Positions 37,120 through 44,460 of a stretch of DNA of 64,000 nt are shown here, piece by piece. Under the pieces are notes generated by a model, which saw nothing but the letters and a program-made list of their open reading frames with translations, had not been told where the DNA came from and ran no database searches. The stretch lies in contig NZ_JAFBDU010000006.1 in the NCBI RefSeq assembly GCF_016908395.1, positions 1-64,000 on the forward strand, given 5' to 3'. Every line of letters starts with the position of its first letter. Within the stretch, counting starts at the first letter, position 1. Position numbers and translations under genes: made by a program. This stretch comes from Metabacillus crassostreae. GTDB lineage: Bacteria > Bacillota > Bacilli > Bacillales > Bacillaceae.

Positions 37120-37530
37120 GAATTAAATTTAGAATATGTTTCATTTAATTTAAAGCTACTGTTTATCTAATTCAGTCTCTTTTGTAAAGACTATTTTCGT
37201 ATACTTTGTTGCTTTAAGTATATGAAGTGAACAGGACTGTATAAAGTCCAGTGGCATCTTTTCTTCTTAGAACAGTACATTTTATATGATAAAAACATAG
37301 TTACTAACAGGAAATTAGATTATTTTATCAGCAATCCTTTAGAATAGAGCATTTGCAAAAAGATTAGAGGAATAAAAGAAATATTAATCGTTAACAATCT
37401 TCATAAAATTTCCCCTTTGTAATTCCGAAAAATAATAAATATTTCTCCACAATAAATTCTTTAATTGTCGAATTGTCGGTTTCCTTGTTTTTGCTTAAAA
37501 GTTTGAACTATTAAACCTTTTATATAACTC

Positions 37531-37696
37531 TAGTGGAATGGAGCGTAAGACACTTGACTCCTGCGGGTGTGGAGGAAAGGTCGAGACCCCGCAGGCGAAG
37601 CTGAGGAGGCTCGACTTCCTCCCCGCAGGCGAAGCTGAGGAGGCTCGACTTCCTCCCCGCGGAAAGCAAGTGTCTGAAGCGAAATGCGACGAACCA
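37531..37696. repeat. Family-1 intergenic repeat with internal 34-bp tandem duplication
   Basis: Starts TAGTGGAATGGAGCG and ends GCGAAATGCGACGAACCA, with complementary AGACACTTGACTCC and AAGCAAGTGTCT arms. The 34-bp block starting CCCCGCAGGCGAAGCTGAGG occurs twice, back to back and identical (37587-37620, 37621-37654). Any open frame here is a by-product of the repeat. Confidence 0.85.
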
Positions 37697-37852
37697 GATT
37701 CTATGTTTAAATTTACAGAGATATTCTATATATTAATTTTTCACAATAATAAAATCCTATTGACATAATAAAAAAAGCTATGTTAAATTATACTCTGTTA
37801 TTTTATTTCTCTACCATATTAGCAAACTAAAGGATTTTTGGAGGTCATCATC

Positions 37853-39187
37853 ATGAACGCTGTCATCATTGCAGTTTTAGTCATGCTTATTTTAAGCTTA
37901 TTAAGAATAAATGTTGTCTTTGCACTTGTAATAGGTGCGCTAATTGGAGGACTCACTGGAGGTTTAGATGTTGCAACAACAATCCAAACCTTTACAAATG
38001 GTCTTGGTGGTAACGCTACAGTTGCGTTAAGTTATGCATTACTAGGTGCATTTGCCGTTGCATTATCAAAAACAGGGTTACCTGATGCGATTGTGGAAGG
38101 TGCGATTAAATTAGTCGGTCGAGAAGGGGAAGCTAGACGCAAAACTCTTTCAAAGGTTTTAATCGTCTTACTAATCCTAACCATTTCAATTTTTTCACAA
38201 AATGTAATACCAGTTCATATTGCTTTTATTCCCGTTCTTATTCCGCCATTACTGAAAGTTCTAAACGAGCTACAAGTGGACCGTCGTTTAATTGCAACTG
38301 TCATCACATTTGGCTTAATTACCCCATATATGTTTTTACCGGTAGGGTTTGGAGCGATCTTTCATGAAATAATGCAAACAAACATGGAACAAAGTGGTCT
38401 TGTTGTCTCATTAGCAGATATTCCAGCAGCAATGTCTATCCCTGCGATTGGAATGGTTCTAGGTTTATTAACAGCCATCTTTATTTCTTATCGTAAGAAA
38501 AGAATATATGAAACTCGTGAAGTAGCCGGACAGGAAGCAAGTAATACTTATACAACTAAAAGTCTTGTAATAGCTATTGTAGCGATTATTGTGTCACTTT
38601 CCGTTCAACTGTATCTATCACAGCAGCTAGGTGTTGAAGGAATGATTTTTGGGGCATTAGCTGGTGTTGTTGTTGTCTATTTAGGTGGTTCACTAAAGAG
38701 AAAAGAAGCAGATGTTATTATGACAAATGGTATGAAAATGATGGCATTTATCGGCTTTGTGATGATTACAGCATCTGGTTTTGCTAGTGTCTTAAAAGAA
38801 ACAGGACATGTTGAATTGTTAGTTAAGGATGCTGCTAGCTTAATAGGAGGTAATCAAGCAATAGGAGCTTTATTAATGTTGCTTGTTGGATTATTAGTTA
38901 CAATGGGTATTGGGTCTTCTTTCTCAACAATACCTATTATCACAACAATTTTTGTTCCACTAAGCTTAGAATTGGGCTTAAGTCCAATGGCAACAATTGC
39001 GATTGTTGGAACTGCCGCTGCGTTAGGTGACGCTGGTTCACCTGCATCTGATAGTACTTTAGGTCCTACATCTGGTCTAGCCGCTGATGGGAATCATAAT
39101 CACATTTGGGATACATGTGTACCAACCTTTGTTCATTATAATATCCCACTTATTTTATTTGGATGGATTGCAGCAATAATTTTATAA
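37853..39187 (+). CDS. yuiF: NhaC-superfamily transporter YuiF
   Basis: 444-residue polytopic protein of the Na+/H+ antiporter (NhaC/YuiF) family, about 11 membrane segments. Conserved segments are [57 protein letters not shown] and [18 protein letters not shown]. Substrate unproven; relatives are annotated as Na+/H+ antiporters or as amino-acid transporters. ATG with GGAGG 8 bp upstream. Confidence 0.85.
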   Translation: MNAVIIAVLVMLILSLLRINVVFALVIGALIGGLTGGLDVATTIQTFTNGLGGNATVALSYALLGAFAVALSKTGLPDAIVEGAIKLVGREGEARRKTLSKVLIVLLILTISIFSQNVIPVHIAFIPVLIPPLLKVLNELQVDRRLIATVITFGLITPYMFLPVGFGAIFHEIMQTNMEQSGLVVSLADIPAAMSIPAIGMVLGLLTAIFISYRKKRIYETREVAGQEASNTYTTKSLVIAIVAIIVSLSVQLYLSQQLGVEGMIFGALAGVVVVYLGGSLKRKEADVIMTNGMKMMAFIGFVMITASGFASVLKETGHVELLVKDAASLIGGNQAIGALLMLLVGLLVTMGIGSSFSTIPIITTIFVPLSLELGLSPMATIAIVGTAAALGDAGSPASDSTLGPTSGLAADGNHNHIWDTCVPTFVHYNIPLILFGWIAAIIL

Positions 39188-39197
39188 TTAGCTTAAC

Positions 39198-39535
39198 AGA
39201 GGTTGGGACATAATTAAAAAAGTCATACAAAAAGACGAATAAATCTAAATTCAGTTAAGCTGATAAAACAAATTCGTTCCATTGCGCTGCAGACATTTCC
39301 TTTCCGCGGGGAGGAAGCTAAGCCTCCTCGGCACAAGCGCCTGTGGGGTCTCAGCCTTTCCTCTGCACCCGCAGGAGTCAAATGTCTTCCGCTCCATTCC
39401 ACTAGTTCTTAAAAATAGTATGCAAAACCAATAAATCTATTGCGGGCAGCAAATAAAAACCCAAAATATTAGGCGAATAATTAATTGAAATATCTCCTAA
39501 TATTTCGGGTTTATTATAAGCTGGTCCCAGCCTCG
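39198..39535. repeat. Long family-1 repeat, inverted copy A (MITE-like)
   Basis: Begins AGAGGTTGGGACATAAT and ends GGTCCCAGCCTC, so the termini are inverted repeats. Its reverse complement matches copy B (40403-40752) nearly base for base over the central and left parts of B, including AACTAGTGGAATGGAGCGG and CTGCGGGTGCAGAGGAAAGG. It lies between the convergent stops of yuiF and the small gene 39680-39537, and ends one base before the latter's stop codon. Confidence 0.88.
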
Positions 39536-39536
39536 T

Positions 39537-39680
39537 CTATTTCATTCTCTCCAGTAACTCCTCATCATCCCACTCTAGTATTTGATCTACTAAATCGGGA
39601 TTTTTCTCTATTAATTCCTTCTCTAGCTTTTCTCTATCTTTTATATCTAAAAAGTACTTTTTTAATAATAAAGCTTTCAT
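39537..39680 (-). CDS. Small acidic protein of unknown function (cargo between inverted repeats)
   Basis: 47 residues, starting MKALLLKKYFLDIKDREKLE, highly charged and predicted almost entirely helical, ending DDEELLERMK. GAGGGTGAG lies 5-6 nt before the ATG, which supports a real gene. No family recognised. It is transcribed divergently from the DUF6241 gene, and both are enclosed by the inverted repeats at 39198 and 40403. Confidence 0.6.
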   Translation of the reverse strand: MKALLLKKYFLDIKDREKLEKELIEKNPDLVDQILEWDDEELLERMK

Positions 39681-39859
39681 CTCTACTCACCCTCTTTGTT
39701 TACTATACTATCTTTATTGACAAAACTAGAATCAATTATACATTGAATTTTAAAAAATAGTAAAAATATGAAGATAGATTTTTCGACAAAGCTTTCTCTT
39801 GTAATCAATGTTTTAAGCATTGTATCATTAACTTATCCTATATTTGGGAGGTGTTTTAA

Positions 39860-40399
39860 CTGATTTGGATCAAAGAACACAAGTTAATCGTTTCTAGTAT
39901 CGTTATTATATCAATCTTTTTAGGAGTGTTAGGAGTTATATTAGTAGATATGATTGATAATCACCCTGTTTCTTCATCACAAGTAGTTGAGAAGGGTGAT
40001 GTTGATAATGAAGAAAATAAGGATTCTACTAATGAAACGATTGTAACTGGAAATCCCTTTGGAAAAGGTACATCTACTTTGTCAGAGGAAGATATTCTTA
40101 ATTATATGCATGGAATGTCTCATCAAAAAGTTATAGCAGAGGAAAAGTGGCTTCACTATGAAATGACAAGTGAACGTATTCAGTACTTGATTAATGAAAT
40201 TGAAAGCGGAGACTATGAAAACGAAGAAAAATATCTTTCTATCTTAAATAAATGGAAAGAGGGTGATTTTTCTGAAGCTGATAAAGATCATAACATTATA
40301 TGGAGATTACAGGGTGGAACAGTTGGAGAAGCGACAGGAGTTATGAGTGCTGAACAGGAAGAAAGTTATTTGGAAAAGTATGAAGGTAAGATTCAATAA
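39860..40399 (+). CDS. DUF6241 membrane-anchored protein with apparent non-ATG start
   Basis: About 179 residues: a short basic start (IWIKEHK), one membrane segment (LIVSSIVIISIFLGVLGVIL), an acidic linker, then the DUF6241 domain. The domain contains YMHGMSHQKVIAEEKW, ERIQYLINEIESGDYEN, KWKEGDFSEADKDHN and LQGGTVGEATGVMS. The frame has no ATG/GTG/TTG before the membrane segment. GGGAGGTG at 39846-39853 points to CTG 39860 or ATT 39863 as start; the next standard codon is GTG 39926, inside the helix. Function unknown. Confidence 0.75.
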   Translation: MIWIKEHKLIVSSIVIISIFLGVLGVILVDMIDNHPVSSSQVVEKGDVDNEENKDSTNETIVTGNPFGKGTSTLSEEDILNYMHGMSHQKVIAEEKWLHYEMTSERIQYLINEIESGDYENEEKYLSILNKWKEGDFSEADKDHNIIWRLQGGTVGEATGVMSAEQEESYLEKYEGKIQ

Positions 40400-40402
40400 A
40401 TA

Positions 40403-40752
40403 AGAGGCTGGGACATAAGTATTTAAGCTAATGATAAACCCGAAATATTAGGAGATATTTTAATTAATTATTCGCCTAATATTTTGGTTTTTATTTGCTG
40501 TCAGCAATAGATTTATTGGTTTTGCATACTATTTTTAAGAACTAGTGGAATGGAGCGGGAGACATTTGACTCCTGCGGGTGCAGAGGAAAGGCTGAGACC
40601 CCACAGGCGCGCAGCTTACGAGGGAGGCTTAGCTTCCTCCCCGGCGAATCTTATGTCTGCAGCGCAATGGAACGAACTTGTTTCTTTCAACTTAACTTAA
40701 TTTAGATTTAATCGTCTTTTGGTATGAATTTTTTAATTATGTCCCAGCCTCT
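40403..40752. repeat. Long family-1 repeat, copy B (MITE-like) with 16-bp terminal inverted repeats
   Basis: Starts AGAGGCTGGGACATAA (40403-40418) and ends with its exact complement TTATGTCCCAGCCTCT (40737-40752). Inside are an AT-rich imperfect hairpin (AAACCCGAAATATTAGG with CCTAATATTTTGGTTT) and the family-1 core. It starts 3 bp after the DUF6241 stop and ends 8 bp before the bioY stop, between convergent genes. Confidence 0.9.
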
Positions 40753-40760
40753 TTATTAAT

Positions 40761-41345
40761 TTATGCAGCTATTCTTTTACTAGTTGCTTTTGTAACGGCA
40801 AAATAAATACGAGGGGCAATAGCTGCGCCTAGTATAGTGAAAGCAACATCTTTCACTATAAACCACAACATTACAGCCCATGCGGCACCATATGACATAG
40901 GGGCATTCATCCATACATTCAGAGCAAGCCACATATAAGTAGTACCCACTACGTAAATTGTAGTGATTCCAACAAAAGAAGCAGTAAAGAAAGCAGTTGC
41001 TTTCTTCTCTTTGCTTAATTCCATCACTTTACCAACTAAAAAGGCAGTAACAATATAAGATAATATAAATCCACCAGTACTTCCAAAAATAACCCCAATA
41101 CCACCACTAAATTGAGCGAACACAGGAGCTCCAGCGATTCCTACTAAAGCATAGATCGTCATTGACAATGCACCAAGTCGACTACCTAGTAGTAAACCTG
41201 CTAAAATACAGAAAAATGGCTGCATTGATAATGGTACACCTGCGACTTCAAGAAAAGGTGCCCAAGAAGTAATATTTGCGCCAACGGCCATTAACGCGGC
41301 AAACATTCCAACTAATGAAATATCATATGTACTCAATTTTTTCAA
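40761..41345 (-). CDS. bioY: Biotin transporter BioY (YuiG)
   Basis: 194-residue BioY, the S-component of the ECF biotin uptake system, with six hydrophobic segments. Family landmarks are SLMGMFAALMAVG-like helix 1, GVPLSMQPFFCILAGLLLGSRLGALSM and GSTGGFILSYIV (Gly-rich loop). No EcfA/T genes are adjacent, so it would use a shared energy module. TTG start with AGGGGGAG 8 nt upstream. A BirA-like operator lies upstream at 41406-41434. Confidence 0.92.
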   Translation of the reverse strand: MKKLSTYDISLVGMFAALMAVGANITSWAPFLEVAGVPLSMQPFFCILAGLLLGSRLGALSMTIYALVGIAGAPVFAQFSGGIGVIFGSTGGFILSYIVTAFLVGKVMELSKEKKATAFFTASFVGITTIYVVGTTYMWLALNVWMNAPMSYGAAWAVMLWFIVKDVAFTILGAAIAPRIYFAVTKATSKRIAA

Positions 41346-41405
41346 ACTAACTCCCCCTAAGATATAATTAATATCTAATGCTAGAATAATCTAGGTGAAA
41401 AACTA

Positions 41406-41434
41406 TGTCAACTTAAAATTAAAAAAGGTTAACA
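41406..41434. promoter_or_regulatory. BirA-like operator between bioY and yuiH
   Basis: TGTCAAC (41406-41412) and GTTAACA (41428-41434) form an inverted repeat with one mismatch, separated by 15 AT-rich bases. This fits the TGTTAAC-N15-GTTAACA pattern of Firmicute BirA sites. B. subtilis yuiG is a known BirA target. It could control bioY, yuiH or both. Confidence 0.7.
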
Positions 41435-41457
41435 AATTGATGGGAGGTATTCTGAAT

Positions 41458-42057
41458 ATGTACTTTGGGAAGAAAAGAAACAATAATCAAGAGCCAGGAA
41501 GAGTACCACCAAACCAAAACGTCACATCAACATTTCCTGTTCTGCATGCTGGAAATGTGCCTTATTATAAAGACCTCTCAAAATGGAATTTACAGGTATA
41601 TGGACTTGTTGAAACCCCAAAACTATTTACATTAGAGGAAATTATGTCTCTGCCTCAAAGTAATTTATTAAATGATATTCATTGTGTAACAGGATGGTCA
41701 AAGCTTGATACAAACTGGCAAGGTGTTAAAACAAAGGATTTAGCGAAAGAGGTGAAAATTAAAGATAACGCAAAGTTTGTGATTTTACATGCGGAAGAGG
41801 GGTGGACAACAAACCTTTCTATTGTTGATTTTCTAAAGGAAACAAGTCTTTTAGCACACTCATTTGCAAATGAGAAGCTCACACCTGAGCATGGCTTTCC
41901 ACTTCGAGGAGTTTTTCCTCATTTATATTTTTGGAAAAGTGCCAAATGGTTAAGAGGTATTCAATTTACGGAGCAAAATCATCCTGGGTTTTGGGAAAGA
42001 AATGGTTATCATATGGAAGGTGATCCATTTAAGGAACAACGTTTTAGTTATGACTGA
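41458..42057 (+). CDS. yuiH: Molybdopterin-dependent oxidoreductase, sulfite-oxidase-like YuiH
   Basis: 199-residue protein of the sulfite oxidase/MsrP molybdopterin family, consisting of the catalytic domain only. LLNDIHCVTGWSKLDTNWQG has the Mo-ligating Cys, and KLTPEHGFPLRGVFPHLYFWKSAKWLRG contains the cofactor-binding Arg/Lys. No signal or membrane segment. The ATG at 41458 (MYFGKKRN) with GGGAGG 10 nt upstream is preferred; the frame stays open upstream through the BirA-like site. Confidence 0.88.
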   Translation: MYFGKKRNNNQEPGRVPPNQNVTSTFPVLHAGNVPYYKDLSKWNLQVYGLVETPKLFTLEEIMSLPQSNLLNDIHCVTGWSKLDTNWQGVKTKDLAKEVKIKDNAKFVILHAEEGWTTNLSIVDFLKETSLLAHSFANEKLTPEHGFPLRGVFPHLYFWKSAKWLRGIQFTEQNHPGFWERNGYHMEGDPFKEQRFSYD

Positions 42058-42253
42058 TTATTAAGGATAAATGGGCAAGACGTGGATGTGTTAGTAAAAG
42101 TAAGCAGCATTTGTTGTTTTGTCTAGTCTTGCCCAATAAGGTTAATGGTGGTCAAAGTTGTGTAATATTATAACAAAATAACGAAAGAACATTTAGTGTT
42201 ATTTCGACAGCAATAAAGAAGATTGTAGAATTTTGTTTATTTCTTAACGAGCT

Positions 42254-42300
42254 TATTACAAAAAACTGACCCAGTTTAACTGAGTCAGTTTTTTGTAATA
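42254..42300. terminator. Bidirectional terminator
   Basis: TATTACAAAAAACTGAC (42254-42270) pairs perfectly with 42284-42300. The loop region itself has a CAGTT/AACTG stem. Just upstream, TGGGCAAGAC (42072) and GTCTTGCCCA (42126) also form a longer-looped hairpin after yuiH. Confidence 0.8.
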
Positions 42301-42377
42301 GTATCAGAAAATATAAATTCTGCACTTAGTTTTATAGCCTAGCATTGGCGTTAGTTGGTCGCCTTTGGCCTTTCTTA

Positions 42378-42551
42378 TTACGCTTTAAGATCTAAAGACT
42401 TTCCAAGGCTAGGATGTGGTGCTTCTAACATCTTTAGCATTTGTTCACTTGTTTGTTGTGATGCATCCATTGTTTGTTTTGCTAGAGCAATACTGACACT
42501 TTGGCCTAAGGAAGCCTGTTTCAGACCAATAGATAAAGCTGCAATATCCAT
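42378..42551 (-). CDS. YjfB-family putative motility protein
   Basis: 57-residue protein MDIAALSIGLKQASLGQSVS... ending HPSLGKSLDLKA, matching the small YjfB family (B. subtilis yjfB is in the sigma-D motility regulon). Helical, no signal. The ATG at 42551 has GGAGGTG 6 nt upstream; an in-frame GTG-type extension to 42566 is less likely. Not next to other motility genes here. Confidence 0.82.
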   Translation of the reverse strand: MDIAALSIGLKQASLGQSVSIALAKQTMDASQQTSEQMLKMLEAPHPSLGKSLDLKA

Positions 42552-42675
42552 AGAGTTCACCTCCACTATAAATATCGGCTACATCTTTGAATATGTAACA
42601 AGAAAGTGGCTTTTTAGTTTGTTTCAATAGTTATGAGATGTAAAAGCTAAACCCTGGTGCTAATAGATACATGAT

Positions 42676-42706
42676 AAAAAAGAGCAATCCAGAATGGAAA
42701 GCTCCT
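42676..42706 (-). terminator. Terminator-like hairpin after the 42914-42723 gene
   Basis: On the minus strand GAGC...GCTC is followed by TTTTTT (plus-strand AAAAAAGAGC near 42676). Short stem. Confidence 0.5.
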
Positions 42707-42722
42707 AAAGAGAAGGGTTGTA

Positions 42723-42914
42723 TTAAACTTCTTCTAAAACATTTACTGTTTGTCCACATTGATCTAGTGCTGACTCAACAGATTGTAAAGAGCTTTGGAT
42801 TCTTTCACGATTAGAATCCTTTTCAACAGTTTGAAGTGCTTGCTGTAATGAATTCTTAGCATTTTCTAAAGCTGAATAAGAATCTTGAACATAACCTCGT
42901 GCATTTTTTTTCAT
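42723..42914 (-). CDS. Small helical protein of unknown function
   Basis: 63 residues, heptad-like and Gln/Ser-rich (SYSALENAKNSLQQALQTVEKD, IQSSLQSVESALDQCGQTVNVL), probably a helical hairpin or coiled coil, with a single Cys. AAGGAGGGTG stands 7 nt before the ATG, so translation is well supported. No family recognised. Neighbours on the same strand are a YjfB-like and a DUF2164 gene. Confidence 0.72.
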   Translation of the reverse strand: MKKNARGYVQDSYSALENAKNSLQQALQTVEKDSNRERIQSSLQSVESALDQCGQTVNVLEEV

Positions 42915-43008
42915 TTATTACACCCTCCTTATTATTTCATCTGAATTAGTTTGTGAAGAAACAACAAAAATATGTTCCTTTTACTAAAAAAAAGGAGGGG
43001 GATTAATA

Positions 43009-43248
43009 TTACAATGAACGTTTTAGTGAATGTAAGTCATCATCTGTTTGGGTATTACGATTATGTATTAATTTGATCGAGTCTTGAACACCTGCATTAT
43101 AAAAATATGGACCAAGCTTCTCTATGCAGAATTCAAGAAACGTTTCACTTGCAATATCACCTATTTGCTCGTTTCTTTCTTCATTGAAAAAATACTTTAT
43201 TTCTTCAATGATCTTCTCTTTATCTTCTTTACCAATTTTGATAAACAT
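43009..43248 (-). CDS. DUF2164 protein
   Basis: 79-residue protein with MFIKIGKEDKEKIIEEIKYFF and ASETFLEFCIEKLGPYFYNAGVQDS, characteristic of DUF2164. Mostly helical; function unknown. The ATG at 43248 follows AGGAGGTG by 6 nt and is preferred over the extension to 43266. Confidence 0.85.
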   Translation of the reverse strand: MFIKIGKEDKEKIIEEIKYFFNEERNEQIGDIASETFLEFCIEKLGPYFYNAGVQDSIKLIHNRNTQTDDDLHSLKRSL

Positions 43249-43283
43249 TTTTTCACCTCCTAGCAATTTCTCCTAGAATAGCA

Positions 43284-43322
43284 TAAAAAAAGAGGATGAT
43301 AATAAATATCACGCCTCTTTAG
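43284..43322 (-). terminator. Terminator of ohr
   Basis: On the minus strand AAAGAGG and CCTCTTT (plus 43287-43295 and 43313-43320) form a stem followed by a T-run. Confidence 0.7.
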
Positions 43323-43327
43323 GGTTA

Positions 43328-43750
43328 TTAATATACTTCAGTTTTTAAATTAACATCAATATTGCCGTTTGTTGCTTTTGAATATGGACATACGCCATGT
43401 GCGATTTTCACTAATTCCTCAGCTTCTGCTAATTCAACACCTTGAATTGCGACTAATAAAGTGGCTTCAAGCTTAAATCCACCATCAGTATCTTTGCCAA
43501 TTGATACCTCTGCTGTTACCTTTGATTCGATTTTCTTTCTTGCTTGTCGTGCAACTAAGCCTAGAGCACTATCAAAACAAGCTGCATAACCTGCTGCAAA
43601 TAGTTGTTCGGGATTTGTAGCTCCTGCATCACCTTTGCCTCCTAAAGCTTTTGGCATAGATAACGCTAAATCTAAAACACCATCACTACTTTGCACTTTA
43701 CCAATGCGACCACCCTCTGCAGACGCTTTTGCTGTGTATAATAATTCCAT
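43328..43750 (-). CDS. ohr: Organic hydroperoxide resistance protein Ohr
   Basis: 140-residue Ohr/OsmC peroxidase. The redox cysteines are C58 (GYAACFDSALG) and C121 (AHGVCPYSKATNGN), with the Arg in the N-terminal SAEGGRIGKVQSSDG loop. Detoxifies organic and lipid hydroperoxides with lipoyl-protein reductants (lipA is present in this window). ATG 43750 with AGGTGGGA upstream. Divergent from ohrR across a region with three operator-like sites. Confidence 0.95.
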   Translation of the reverse strand: MELLYTAKASAEGGRIGKVQSSDGVLDLALSMPKALGGKGDAGATNPEQLFAAGYAACFDSALGLVARQARKKIESKVTAEVSIGKDTDGGFKLEATLLVAIQGVELAEAEELVKIAHGVCPYSKATNGNIDVNLKTEVY

Positions 43751-43791
43751 ACTTATCCCACCTCTTCTAATAATATATTGCTTAAAATTAT

Positions 43792-43854
43792 ATTGTGCAC
43801 AATTTAAATATAAGGCGTTCCATAATAATTGTCAACAATTAGATTGTGAGCAAT
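43792..43854. promoter_or_regulatory. Three OhrR operator-like sites
   Basis: ATTGTGCACAAT (43792-43803, perfect palindrome), ATTGTCAACAAT (43828-43839) and ATTGTGAGCAAT (43843-43854) share ATTG-N4-CAAT ends. They lie in the divergent ohr/ohrR promoter region. MarR-type OhrR proteins bind such AT-rich inverted repeats, so OhrR probably controls both genes from here. Confidence 0.65.
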
Positions 43855-43916
43855 ATAAAATAAATATGGTATGATAATGCTAGCTTTATTGTTAAGTAGA
43901 AAGGAAATAGAAGGAT

Positions 43917-44345
43917 ATGAAAAATGACATTTTATCTTTAGAAAATCAATTATGTTTTAAACTATATACAGCTGAAAAAGAGATCATGAAAATCTATCGA
44001 ACTTTACTAGAGGATATTGGGGTAACATATCCACAGTATTTAGCATTGTTGGTTTTGTGGGAGGAACAGGATATTTCAGTGAAAAAATTAGGTGAAAAAT
44101 TATTTCTAGACTCGGGAACTTTAACACCAATGCTAAAAAGAATGGAAGTAAACGGCTTGATTACCCGTAAAAGATCTTTAGAAGATGAACGCGTAGTGTT
44201 AATAGCTCTTACGGAAAAAGGCGAGAGTTTACAGCAGGAAGCTACTTGTATTCCAAAGCAACTTGTAGAAAAGTTAATGTTGAATGAAAGTGACTTGATT
44301 TCATTAAATAATATCTTATCAACTCTAGTTGGAAAGCTTCATTAA
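43917..44345 (+). CDS. ohrR: MarR-family peroxide-sensing repressor OhrR
   Basis: 142-residue winged-helix regulator. The reactive cysteine is C13 (LENQLCFKLYTAE), as in OhrR. The DNA-binding helix and wing are SVKKLGEKLFLDSGTLTPMLKRME and ITRKRSLEDERVVLIALT. A second Cys near residue 119 could make this a 2-Cys type. Represses ohr until oxidised by organic peroxides. Its position divergent from ohr supports the call. Confidence 0.93.
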   Translation: MKNDILSLENQLCFKLYTAEKEIMKIYRTLLEDIGVTYPQYLALLVLWEEQDISVKKLGEKLFLDSGTLTPMLKRMEVNGLITRKRSLEDERVVLIALTEKGESLQQEATCIPKQLVEKLMLNESDLISLNNILSTLVGKLH

Positions 44346-44422
44346 ATCCTAAATAATACTTAGCTTTATATGTGAAATTACACAAAATGCACCACAGTTA
44401 GAATTGAGAAGAAAATGATAAA

Positions 44423-44453
44423 AAAGCAATCCGAAAATGATCCGGATTGCTTT
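44423..44453. terminator. Bidirectional terminator between ohrR and ald
   Basis: AAAGCAATCCG (44423-44433) pairs with CGGATTGCTTT (44443-44453). A-rich on the left, T-rich on the right. Confidence 0.8.
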
Positions 44454-44460
44454 AAATGAA

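Noticed and set aside
37538-37768. 76-codon open frame over the repeat at 37531
   Set aside because: It follows the internal tandem duplication of an intergenic repeat, has low-complexity content, and similar frames are absent from other copies of the same repeat.
39485-39760. 91-codon plus-strand frame overlapping repeat copy A
   Set aside because: The opposite strand has a better supported gene (39680-39537) with a Shine-Dalgarno; the plus-strand product is hydrophobic low-complexity sequence starting within the repeat.
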